Shown here: piece after piece, positions 5,287 to 12,492 of the stretch | Layout: every line of letters starts with the position of its first letter | How positions within the stretch are numbered: position 1 is the first letter of the stretch | NCBI GenBank assembly: GCA_031288675.1 | Contig: JAITQY010000125.1 | Location: forward strand, 1-13,020 | Origin: Oscillospiraceae bacterium | Lineage (GTDB): Bacteria; Bacillota; Clostridia; Oscillospirales; Oscillospiraceae | Reading direction: 5' to 3' | Length of the DNA stretch: 13,020 bases | Program-made: the position numbers and the translations under genes | The notes under the pieces: model-generated | The model's input: the letters and a program-made list of their open reading frames with translations, nothing else | Told to the model about the DNA's origin: nothing | Database searches by the model: none

Positions 5287-6201
5287 ATGAAACATCTTAT
5301 TACACTTGAAGATATGAGCTTGGAGTGGTGGGAGCGCCTTTACGCGCGCTGCCGCGATATTATTGCCAATCCAACAGATTATGCTCACGAGATGGACGGA
5401 CGCATTATGGCGTCCTTATTTTATGAGCCGAGTACAAGAACTTCGTTCTCTTTTCAGGCGGCTATGATGCGGCTCGGCGGCAAAGTGATGGGCTTCTCTG
5501 ACCCCAACACAAGCTCCGTAGCAAAGGGAGAAAGCCTTGCGGATACTATCCGCGTCTTTAGCACTTTCTCTGACGTCGCGGTGATTCGCTCCGCAATACC
5601 CGGAACGGCAGCGGAAGCCTCGCGCTGGTCGCACTGTCCGGTCATCAATGCCGGTGACGGAGGGCATACCCATCCGACGCAAACGCTTGCCGATCTTGCC
5701 ACAATCTCAATGTACCGCAGCAAAATCAATGATCTTCATATCGGATTGTGCGGAGACCTCCGCAACGGACGTACGGTACACAGCCTGATACATGCGCTTG
5801 CCAAGTTCCCTGACATAAAGTTCACGATGATAAGCCCTGCCGGACTTTCGTTACCGGATGAATCCGCGCAATACCTCAAATCGCGCGGAATAGCATACGC
5901 TTCCGCCGAATTTTTGGAGGATGCGCTTCCAACGCTTGATATTCTTTATATGACTCGCGTGCAAAAAGAACGGTTTACAAATCCGGCGGAATTTGAGCGC
6001 TACAAGGGAATTTATGTGCTAAATAAGGACAAACTTTCACTGGTGCGGAAAGACGCATTGATTATGCACCCTCTTCCCAGAGTTGACGAAATAGCTCCGG
6101 AAGTCGATGATGACCCCAGAGCGGTATATTTCGATCAGGTTTTCTACGGTATGTATATCAGAATGTCTCTGCTTATCGAATTGCTAACCCCCGAGTTTTA
6201 A
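5287..6201 (+). CDS. pyrB: Aspartate carbamoyltransferase catalytic subunit
   Basis: This enzyme condenses carbamoyl phosphate with aspartate to carbamoyl aspartate, the committed step of pyrimidine synthesis. The 304 residues match the catalytic chain length. Motifs in order are FYEPSTRTSF with the carbamoyl-phosphate loop STRTS (49-53), SSVAKGES with Lys80, HTHPTQTLAD (HPTQ 129-132), GDLRNGRTVHS (156-166), YMTRVQKERF and the HPLPR loop (261-265). The start ATG sits at the predicted transcription start, so the mRNA is probably leaderless. No regulatory chain gene (pyrI) follows, because the 3' end overlaps hisF on the other strand by 29 nt. No other pyrimidine gene is nearby, so the gene appears monocistronic. 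The carbamoyl-phosphate motif STRTS and the HPLPR loop favour ATCase over ornithine carbamoyltransferase. Confidence 0.95.
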   Translation: MKHLITLEDMSLEWWERLYARCRDIIANPTDYAHEMDGRIMASLFYEPSTRTSFSFQAAMMRLGGKVMGFSDPNTSSVAKGESLADTIRVFSTFSDVAVIRSAIPGTAAEASRWSHCPVINAGDGGHTHPTQTLADLATISMYRSKINDLHIGLCGDLRNGRTVHSLIHALAKFPDIKFTMISPAGLSLPDESAQYLKSRGIAYASAEFLEDALPTLDILYMTRVQKERFTNPAEFERYKGIYVLNKDKLSLVRKDALIMHPLPRVDEIAPEVDDDPRAVYFDQVFYGMYIRMSLLIELLTPEF

Positions 6202-6928
6202 GATACCCTTTGACTTCGCTGATTGACAGTTCCTCAAAGTGGAATAAGCTTGCAGCAAGCGCCGCGTCGCAGTCTGTCTCCGCGAATACTTCGTAAAAAT
6301 GCTCTAAATTACCGCAGCCCCCGCTCGCGATTACGGGTATCTTTACCGCTTGACGCACAGCTTTCAGCTGAGGCAAATCATAGCCTGATTTAGTACCGTC
6401 CGCATCCATAGAGGTCAGCAGGATTTCTCCCGCGCCGAGTTCTTCAGCTTTCGTTACCCATTCTATAAGGTCGATTCCGGTAGGAATCCGTCCGCCAGCA
6501 AGATAAACTTCCCACCTGTTCTCACCTATTGATTTCGCGTCGATAGCGGTTACTACGCACTGTCTTCCGAATTTCTCTGCCGCGCGGGAAATTAGCTCAG
6601 GCTCCTTTACTGCCGCCGAGTTCACCGCTATCTTGTCCGCTCCTGCGCGAAGAAGCCGCTGAAAATCGTCAGTACTGCGTATTCCGCCGCCAACGCAAAG
6701 CGGCACAAATACGCGTTCTGCGGTGCGTTCTACGATGTCAGCGACGGTATCCCGCGCATCGCTTGTGGCGGTAATGTCAAGAAATACTATCTCGTCCGCG
6801 CCGGCATCGGAATAAAACGTTGCAAGCTCCACAGGATCGCCGGAATCCCGCAGGTTAAGGAAATTTACGCCTTTGACTACGCGCCCGTTATGCACGTCCA
6901 AACATGGTATAATTCGTTTAGTCAGCAT
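6173..6928 (-). CDS. hisF: Imidazole glycerol phosphate synthase, cyclase subunit
   Basis: HisF pairs with HisH. It uses the ammonia released by HisH to convert PRFAR to imidazole glycerol phosphate and AICAR, the latter feeding back into purine synthesis. The 251-residue (beta/alpha)8 barrel has catalytic Asp11 (IPCLDV) and Asp130 (TAIDAK), the phosphate loops CVGGGIRS and IASGGCGN, and LTSMDADGTKSGYD. All are intact. The ATG overlaps the end of hisA by 11 nt, with AAAGG about 10 nt upstream. It is the last gene of the cluster. Its 3' end overlaps pyrB on the opposite strand by 29 nt, so no terminator fits between the two stops. A hisI/hisE gene, which often follows hisF, is absent here. Confidence 0.97.
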   Translation of the reverse strand: MLTKRIIPCLDVHNGRVVKGVNFLNLRDSGDPVELATFYSDAGADEIVFLDITATSDARDTVADIVERTAERVFVPLCVGGGIRSTDDFQRLLRAGADKIAVNSAAVKEPELISRAAEKFGRQCVVTAIDAKSIGENRWEVYLAGGRIPTGIDLIEWVTKAEELGAGEILLTSMDADGTKSGYDLPQLKAVRQAVKIPVIASGGCGNLEHFYEVFAETDCDAALAASLFHFEELSISEVKGYLKTRGLAIR

Positions 6929-7658
6929 TTATTGATAACCTTTCTTTACCCGCAGCCTCTATTGCATCTTTTAGGTTCAGCGTACCGGCGTAATACGCCT
7001 TGCCAACAATTGCGGCGTCTATTCCAATGTCACGCAGTGCGATGATATCGCGTATATTTGCGATACCGCCGCTGGCGGTTAGCATAATATCAGGCAACGC
7101 GGAGCGCAGTTCAGCAAGAGAAGTAAGCGGAGGACCCTGAAGTGTTCCGTCTGTTGAAATATCTGTAAAGATAATATTCTTTACACCTAACTCCGCCATT
7201 TCTACGGCAAACTGTATGGCGTCTATTCCGCTGTTACGCTCCCAACCGTGAGTGCGTACTTTGCCGTCAAGCGCGTCAATTCCGACCGCAATACGCTCTC
7301 CAAACCGGATCACCGCCGCCTTAACAAATTCGCGGTCGTTTATGGCGGCGCTGCCTATAACAAAGCGCGATACACCTAACGCGTCAGCGTCGTCCAAGTC
7401 CTGCATAGTGCGTAATCCGCCGCCAAGTTCCACGCTCAGACCGCAGCTGCAAAGTTCACGCACGAGTTCGGTATTGGAGCGGATTCCGTTTCGTGCGCCG
7501 TCCAAATCGACAAGGTGCAGATACTTTGCACCGCTGGCGGCGAAGTCCGACGCGACCTCAAGCGCATTATCCGCAACCTTGTGCGTCGTTGCGAAATCGC
7601 CTTTGACAAGACGCACTACGCTTCCGCTTTTTATATCAATTGCCGGAAAAATTAACAT
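6918..7658 (-). CDS. hisA: ProFAR isomerase (HisA)
   Basis: HisA is phosphoribosylformimino-5-aminoimidazole carboxamide ribotide isomerase. It opens the ribose of ProFAR by an Amadori rearrangement to give PRFAR, the substrate of HisF/HisH. The 246-residue barrel shows the half-barrel symmetry of the family: FPAIDIKSG with catalytic Asp8, VDLDGARNG, ELGGGLRT (first phosphate site), VGIDALDG with the likely second catalytic Asp128, FTDISTDGTLQGP, and TASGGIAN (second phosphate site). The start overlaps hisH by 23 nt. The upstream AAGGA lies about 12 nt from the ATG, rather far, so re-initiation after hisH probably helps. Confidence 0.97.
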   Translation of the reverse strand: MLIFPAIDIKSGSVVRLVKGDFATTHKVADNALEVASDFAASGAKYLHLVDLDGARNGIRSNTELVRELCSCGLSVELGGGLRTMQDLDDADALGVSRFVIGSAAINDREFVKAAVIRFGERIAVGIDALDGKVRTHGWERNSGIDAIQFAVEMAELGVKNIIFTDISTDGTLQGPPLTSLAELRSALPDIMLTASGGIANIRDIIALRDIGIDAAIVGKAYYAGTLNLKDAIEAAGKERLSINAD

Positions 7659-8247
7659 AGTTCTCTATTATCCTTAACCCTATAGTACTTGATTTTTCCG
7701 GATGAAACTGACATCCGAACACATTTCCGCTCTGAACGACCGCCGCAACGCGGTCTCCGTAATCCGCATAAGCAATAAGGTTTTCAGCACTTGCGCACTC
7801 ACACAGATAGCTATGCACGAAGTAGACGTAAGCGCCCTCTTTGGGAACTCCGTCTAACAGCGGAGAATCGTGTAAAACCCTAAGCTCGTTCCATCCAATG
7901 TGCGGCAGCCTGAAAGGGGTCTCAATCAGCCGAACCTGTCCGGGAATAAGCCCTAATCCGCGCTCCTTGCGCACCTCCGTCCCATATTCAAACAGGAGCT
8001 GAGCGCCAAGACAAATCCCTAACAGAGGCTTACCGTGTGCAGCTGCATCGGTAATGAAGCTGTCCAAACCACGTTTGCGAAGCTCCTCCATAGCGGCAGG
8101 GAACGCCCCTACGCCCGGCAAAATCAGCTTGTCACAGCCGTTAAGCTCATCCGGATTGCCGCTGACAACGCTTTCTGCCCCAAGGTATTTCAGCGTATTG
8201 ATAACGCTGCGCAGATTGCCAGCACCGTAGTCGATTATCCCGATCAT
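7636..8247 (-). CDS. hisH: Imidazole glycerol phosphate synthase, glutamine amidotransferase subunit
   Basis: HisH hydrolyses glutamine and passes ammonia through the HisF barrel. The 203 residues form a class I amidotransferase domain. Visible are the N-terminal IIDYGAGNLRS, the LPGVGAF loop, the nucleophile elbow GICLGAQLLFE with Cys79, PHIGWN (115-120), FVHSY, and FGCQFHPEKS with His182 and Glu184 completing the triad. The start codon overlaps the hisB stop as ATGA, and its own stop lies 23 nt inside hisA, so it is translationally coupled on both sides. Confidence 0.97.
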   Translation of the reverse strand: MIGIIDYGAGNLRSVINTLKYLGAESVVSGNPDELNGCDKLILPGVGAFPAAMEELRKRGLDSFITDAAAHGKPLLGICLGAQLLFEYGTEVRKERGLGLIPGQVRLIETPFRLPHIGWNELRVLHDSPLLDGVPKEGAYVYFVHSYLCECASAENLIAYADYGDRVAAVVQSGNVFGCQFHPEKSSTIGLRIIENYVNFSGN

Positions 8248-8810
8248 AACACGCCCTTCGTAGACGTGACCTCACTGCCGGTGATTTGAACGGCGTCACC
8301 AAGCGCCGTGCCGAGCGCTTTGAACAGCGCTTCTGTCATATGATGCGCGTTTTTGCCGGTAACGCGCGCGTGCAAAGTGATACCGGCGTGATGACAAAGC
8401 GCCCGCAGAAATTCCTCTGTCAGACAGCTGTCGTATTCACCGACGCTCTCCTGCGGAAATTCCGCGTCAAGCTGAGTATACACGCGACCGCATATGTCTA
8501 ACGCAACAAACGCTAAAGCCTCGTCCATAGGAATATAGGCGTGGGCAAAGCGGCGGATACCGCGTTTGTCGCCGAGCGCGCTTGACAGCGCTTCGCCAAA
8601 TACGATTCCGACGTCCTCGACCGTGTGGTGCGCATCTACATTCAAATCGCCGGTAACGGAAAGCTCAAGCGGCAATTTTGCATAGAAAGACATTGCGGTA
8701 AGCATATGATCAAAGAAACCGATTCCTGTGGAGATTGAACTCTCTGCCACTGGCAAAGTAAGTTTGATTTCTGTTTCTTTGGTTTTACGGGTTACGGAAG
8801 AAGTTTTCAT
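8244..8810 (-). CDS. hisB: Imidazoleglycerol-phosphate dehydratase
   Basis: HisB removes water from imidazole glycerol phosphate to give imidazole acetol phosphate, using a di-manganese centre. The 188 residues correspond to the stand-alone dehydratase without the N-terminal histidinol-phosphatase domain found in Escherichia coli. Metal-binding motifs are present in duplicate, as expected: HHTVED (61-66) and the CHHAGI His pair (140-141), together with FFDHML near the N-terminus and KNAHHMTEALFKA (His156-His157). The ATG is supported by AGAGGAA (8817-8823) at a 6-nt spacing. It starts 18 nt after hisD and ends in an ATGA overlap with hisH. A separate histidinol-phosphate phosphatase must be encoded elsewhere. 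Confidence 0.97.
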   Translation of the reverse strand: MKTSSVTRKTKETEIKLTLPVAESSISTGIGFFDHMLTAMSFYAKLPLELSVTGDLNVDAHHTVEDVGIVFGEALSSALGDKRGIRRFAHAYIPMDEALAFVALDICGRVYTQLDAEFPQESVGEYDSCLTEEFLRALCHHAGITLHARVTGKNAHHMTEALFKALGTALGDAVQITGSEVTSTKGVL

Positions 8811-8828
8811 ATAATTTCCTCTTATTTT

Positions 8829-10109
8829 TTACAGCCGGAATTCGGCGCTTTTTGCGTGGGCTTCAAAGCCCTCAGCACGGGCAAATTTTGCGACATTTTT
8901 TCCTACGCTTCGTATGCCAGTCTCAGATGCACGGATAAGGCTTGTGCGTTTCATAAAGCTTTCCGCGGACAACGCGGAGAAAAAACGTGCGGTGCCGTTG
9001 GTCGGCAGAACGTGAGACGGTCCGGCAAAGTAGTCCCCAAGCGGCTCCGGTGAGTAACTGCCGACGAATATTGCTCCGGCATTTTTGATCAAGTTAATAA
9101 GAGCATCCGGTTCAGCGGTGAGCAGTTCCAAGTGTTCCGGCGCGACATTGTTAGAAAGCTCTGCGGCAGAAGAGAGGTCATCACATATTACAACCGCGCC
9201 GTAATCACACAGACTTGCGCCTGCGATTTCAGCGCGCGGGAGTTTGGTAAGCTGACGCGTAATCTCCGCAATGACGGCGTCCGCAAACTCCGCGCTGTCG
9301 GTTGCGAGTATGGCGGCTGCAAGTTTATCGTGTTCTGCCTGACTGAGCAAATCTGCGGCGGCGAACGCAGGGTCAGCGTTTTTGTCAGCGATGACAAAGA
9401 CTTCTGACGGACCCGCTATCATATCAATATCAACCTCTCCGAAAACGAGACGTTTGGCAGCCGCTACAAAGGCGTTACCCGGACCGACTATTTTGTCAGT
9501 ACGAGGAATCATACCAGCGCCGTATGCCATCGCCCCGATAGCTTGAATTCCGCCCAGAGCGAATACGCGGTCTACGCCGGCAATCTTAGCCGCCGCTACG
9601 CAAGCGGTATTTAGATTTGCGGTCGGCGGCGTACACATTATGATTTCACGCACGCCTGCGACCTTAGCGGGAACCGCAGTCATCAGTACGCTGGAGGGGT
9701 ACGCAGCCGTGCCGCCGGGAACGTAAATACCAACGCGGTCAAGCGGGCGGACGATTTGTCCAAGCTCTCCAAGTTCAGTGCTCCAAACACGGGACTGCGG
9801 CAGGATTCGTGACTGGTAATCGCGTATGTTCGCCGCCGCTTGCTCCATTACAGAATATAACTCCGGATCGCAGGATGCGGCGATTTCGTCTATTTGCGCA
9901 CGGGTAAGCTCATAAGGTTCAGCGTTATCAAACGGGGCAGGCTTAAGCGAGTACTCCCGAACAGCCTCATAACCGCGACGCCTTACATCAGAGAGTATTC
10001 CCGTGACATATTCGGCAACGTCCGCAGTATCGGCGGAGCGTTTAGCGGCAAGTTTCGCCGCGAACGCGGCTTCCCCTCCGGATTTGATTTTGTATTTCTG
10101 GATTATCAT
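8829..10109 (-). CDS. hisD: Histidinol dehydrogenase
   Basis: HisD carries out the last two steps of histidine synthesis, oxidising L-histidinol to histidine with two NAD+ and a zinc ion. The 426 residues match the family. Visible are YVPGGTAAYPSS, the NAD-region motif VGPGNAFVAAAKR, MIAGPSEV, the zinc ligands Gln257 and His260 (SQAEHD), the catalytic Glu325-His326 (PEHLEL), Asp359 (GDYFAGPSH) and His418 near the C-terminus. No key residue is missing. The start overlaps the stop of the ABC permease as ATGA. The nearest Shine-Dalgarno-like purines (GAAAGGAAA) lie about 15 nt upstream, inside the permease gene, so translation probably depends on coupling. Upstream there is no hisG or hisZ, which often precede hisD. 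Confidence 0.97.
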   Translation of the reverse strand: MIIQKYKIKSGGEAAFAAKLAAKRSADTADVAEYVTGILSDVRRRGYEAVREYSLKPAPFDNAEPYELTRAQIDEIAASCDPELYSVMEQAAANIRDYQSRILPQSRVWSTELGELGQIVRPLDRVGIYVPGGTAAYPSSVLMTAVPAKVAGVREIIMCTPPTANLNTACVAAAKIAGVDRVFALGGIQAIGAMAYGAGMIPRTDKIVGPGNAFVAAAKRLVFGEVDIDMIAGPSEVFVIADKNADPAFAAADLLSQAEHDKLAAAILATDSAEFADAVIAEITRQLTKLPRAEIAGASLCDYGAVVICDDLSSAAELSNNVAPEHLELLTAEPDALINLIKNAGAIFVGSYSPEPLGDYFAGPSHVLPTNGTARFFSALSAESFMKRTSLIRASETGIRSVGKNVAKFARAEGFEAHAKSAEFRL

Positions 10110-11671
10110 ATTAATTTAAGCAATTTCCTTTCGCTGTTAGGGAATATCAGAATTGTAAGCAATAGCGATATGAGAGCAATAACCGGCATTGCCCATAGAG
10201 TTGCGGTATGAACGCCGACTAAGAATGCGGGGATGATAGGAACCATTGCGAGTATCATTCCGGCAAATACGGTAATAAATGCGCTTGCGCTTTGTTTGAT
10301 TGCCTGCTGTTCGGTAGTCCAGTCGAGTTTTGGCAGCCAAAGGTTGATACGCAAACCAAGCGCGGATATAAACCATGAAAACAAAAGCGGAACCGCAAAA
10401 ATCTCAACCGCCGTAAGCGTGTCCGGCTTAAACCGCACTGCGAGTAAAACTCCGCAGACGATAACGCAAACCCCGTTGACGAAAATATTAACAAGGAATT
10501 TGGCAAGGAGAATGCGGCTTGCCTTAACAGGCAGCGAAACAAGTGAACTCAGGCGTTTGCCTTCTATTGAGATTGACGCGCAGGTAGTGCAATTCATCGC
10601 CGCGAACCAACCTAACCCGAGCGGAATATAAGGAAGCATATAGGCAGTCATAACTTCGTTTGCCGGCAGCGCGTCTGCCGGCGCACCGAATACTCCGAGT
10701 ATCTTTGAGAGAGGTACGAATGCGACCACCGCCGAGACGATTATCAGCATCAAAGCTCCGAACGTGGAGTTAAGCATATATACCGGTGAACCGAACAGCA
10801 TACCGAGTTCCTTTTTGAACATCGCACCGAATACTCCGGAACTTTTCCAAGCGTCTTTTTTCTGCTTGAATTTGCCGCGCGTCGCTACGGCGGTTACTGC
10901 ACTGTTCATACGTCGGAATGAACGTCCGAAAATCAACATAAATATTAGGCAAACCGCAACGCTAAGGAGAGCGAACAGGAAAGTATCCAACCAGCTTCCA
11001 GCCGCCGCATTAGCGAAGAGAATGCCGGGACCCAGACGAGCGGCAAGCGATTTCAGGCTCTCCGCCATTGTGCCGCCGGTACCCGGCTGAGAGAAACGCG
11101 ACGATAGCATACCGAAACTCATTGACGCAATCAAGACCGCAAGCAGTCCGATATACTGAAACGCTTTGCCTCCTTTGAATTTACCGCCAAGCCAAGCGAC
11201 GAACCCGCCGAGTATAGAGCCGACCACTGACGGAATTACCGGCGCGGTAACGATAAGGATAATTGCAATGGGGAGAATCTGCAAGCCCGGACGCTCAAAA
11301 TAAGCGTAGGCGGAAAAGGCGGGAATCAACAGTAGGAACGCATACAGTTCTTCCGCGATTAGAAAGATGGAAATACGGCTTGCTACAACAGCGCTCTCAG
11401 AGACCGGCCACGACATTTGGGTATCATAGTCTTTGAAGCCGAATAGAACCGCTTTTGCGCTGGGAACTCCGGCGAGGAGACAGAAGAAACAGTTGTAAAC
11501 ATACATAAGAACCGGCACGGAAATTCCGGCTCCGCTTGCCGCAAGGGCGAAGCACTGTGTACCGAATGATCCGACCATAAGCAAGCCGATAATGAGATAG
11601 AGGACTACTTTCTTGCTGTCACCGGCTTTGATTAGGTTGCGGTAATACAATAGAGTAAGTTTAATCACCAT
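10106..11671 (-). CDS. ABC exporter membrane protein (PF16949/ABC-2-like)
   Basis: This integral membrane subunit has about 521 residues and roughly 12 hydrophobic segments; clear ones include VVLYLIIGLLMVG, ISIFLIAEELYAFLLLIP, IAIILIVTAPVIP, FLFALLSVAVCLIFMLIFG, LMLIIVSAVVAFVPL and the C-terminal VIALISLLLTILIF. The size and the pattern of two six-helix halves fit the putative ABC exporter family PF16949 (an inference). It forms a transporter with the ATPase encoded just upstream, whose gene it overlaps by 11 nt. I start it at ATG 11671 because GGAGGA (11680-11685) lies 8 nt upstream; an in-frame GTG at 11722 would add 17 residues inside the ATPase gene with no such support. The substrate is unknown. 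Its stop overlaps the hisD start. Confidence 0.85.
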   Translation of the reverse strand: MVIKLTLLYYRNLIKAGDSKKVVLYLIIGLLMVGSFGTQCFALAASGAGISVPVLMYVYNCFFCLLAGVPSAKAVLFGFKDYDTQMSWPVSESAVVASRISIFLIAEELYAFLLLIPAFSAYAYFERPGLQILPIAIILIVTAPVIPSVVGSILGGFVAWLGGKFKGGKAFQYIGLLAVLIASMSFGMLSSRFSQPGTGGTMAESLKSLAARLGPGILFANAAAGSWLDTFLFALLSVAVCLIFMLIFGRSFRRMNSAVTAVATRGKFKQKKDAWKSSGVFGAMFKKELGMLFGSPVYMLNSTFGALMLIIVSAVVAFVPLSKILGVFGAPADALPANEVMTAYMLPYIPLGLGWFAAMNCTTCASISIEGKRLSSLVSLPVKASRILLAKFLVNIFVNGVCVIVCGVLLAVRFKPDTLTAVEIFAVPLLFSWFISALGLRINLWLPKLDWTTEQQAIKQSASAFITVFAGMILAMVPIIPAFLVGVHTATLWAMPVIALISLLLTILIFPNSERKLLKLI

Positions 11672-12398
11672 TTGCAGTATCCTCCGTAAGCTCAAGGAAT
11701 ACGTTTTCAAGTGAGGTATCACCCTTGACCGTTTGCATATCGCCCTCTATAATGAGCTTTCCGTTTTTGATAATTGCGACACGGTTGCAGATTTTTTCCG
11801 CAACGTCAAGTACGTGAGTGGAGAAGAAGATAGCTCCGCCGCGCTCGCGGATTTCGCCGATGAAGCCGCGCAGAGTAACGTAGGCTTTGGGGTCAAGTCC
11901 AACGAAAGGCTCATCAAGCATAAGCAGTTTTGGCTCGTGTATCAGGGCGGCAATGAGTGCAAGTTTCTGCTTCATTCCATGCGAATAGGAACCTATGGGG
12001 TCGCCGAGCTTGTCGAGGATTTCAAAACCTCCGGCAAAATACTCTACGCGTGATTTGACCGCGTCTGAATGGACTTGATATACGTCGGCAATGAACTTTA
12101 GGTATTTGTAGGCGGTAAGGTTATCGTAAAGCTCCGGATTGTCCTGAACATATGCCATTCTGCGTTTGCAGCCGATAGGATCGTTAGCAAAGGATACGCC
12201 GTCCACGAGAATCTCTCCCTCATCAAACGCGAGCGAACCAGCTACGCAGCGTAGAGTAGTGGTCTTGCCTGCTCCGTTATGTCCGATGAAGCCATAGATG
12301 TCACCTGGTTTGACGTGCAGATTCAAACCGTCTACGGCTTTGTGTATTTGCCCTTTAGCGGCTTTGTAGGCTTTGGACAGATTTTTGATTTCAAGCAT
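11661..12398 (-). CDS. ABC exporter ATP-binding protein
   Basis: This is a 245-residue cytoplasmic ATPase driving the neighbouring permease. Motifs are Walker A GHNGAGKT (39-46), Q-loop Gln85 (YVQDNPELYDNLT), a signature of the form YSHGMKQ (138-144) in place of LSGGQ, as seen in many ABC-2 exporters, Walker B LLMLDEP (158-164), the D-loop GLDP, and the H-loop His195 (FSTHVLD). The YDNLTAYKYL stretch after the Q-loop is typical of CcmA/ABC-2 type proteins. I start it at ATG 12398, where GGAGGT (12403-12408) is correctly spaced. The in-frame ATG at 12410 would place that ribosome binding site inside the coding region. It probably begins the multigene transcript that runs into hisF. Confidence 0.93.
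   Translation of the reverse strand: MLEIKNLSKAYKAAKGQIHKAVDGLNLHVKPGDIYGFIGHNGAGKTTTLRCVAGSLAFDEGEILVDGVSFANDPIGCKRRMAYVQDNPELYDNLTAYKYLKFIADVYQVHSDAVKSRVEYFAGGFEILDKLGDPIGSYSHGMKQKLALIAALIHEPKLLMLDEPFVGLDPKAYVTLRGFIGEIRERGGAIFFSTHVLDVAEKICNRVAIIKNGKLIIEGDMQTVKGDTSLENVFLELTEDTANGD
11680..11685 (-). promoter_or_regulatory. Ribosome binding site deciding the permease start
   Basis: GGAGGA on the minus strand lies 8 nt before ATG 11671, inside the end of the ATPase gene. It favours this start over the GTG at 11722. Confidence 0.75.
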
Positions 12399-12402
12399 TG
12401 TG

Positions 12403-12408
12403 ACCTCC
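12403..12408 (-). promoter_or_regulatory. Ribosome binding site deciding the ATPase start
   Basis: GGAGGT on the minus strand lies 4 nt before ATG 12398 and directly after the alternative ATG 12410. It can serve only the downstream start. Confidence 0.75.
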
Positions 12409-12456
12409 ATAAGTGATTGGTTTATAATATATTAGTGTCAGCCGAAAAGAAGGCGG

Positions 12457-12480
12457 AAAATCGCGAGCCATACGCGCGAT
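12457..12480 (-). terminator. Possible weak terminator after purN
   Basis: On the minus strand ATCGCG (12475-12480) and CGCGAT (12460-12465) can pair around a 9-nt loop, with a short run of T at the 3' end (12457-12460). The stem has only 6 bp and the T-tract 4, so termination may be partial. It lies in the 94-nt gap between purN and the ATPase gene. I find no convincing -35/-10 pair for a separate ATPase promoter in the rest of that gap; AT-rich TATTATAAA at 12421-12429 has no good -35 partner. Confidence 0.4.
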
Positions 12481-12492
12481 AACAACGGGAAT

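Noticed and set aside
11672..11722. GTG start adding 17 residues to the permease
   Set aside because: No ribosome binding site of quality; the ATG at 11671 has GGAGGA at the right distance.
12411..12492. T-box or histidine leader before the transporter-his cluster
   Set aside because: The 82-nt gap is too short, and I see neither a T-box sequence nor a His-rich leader peptide.
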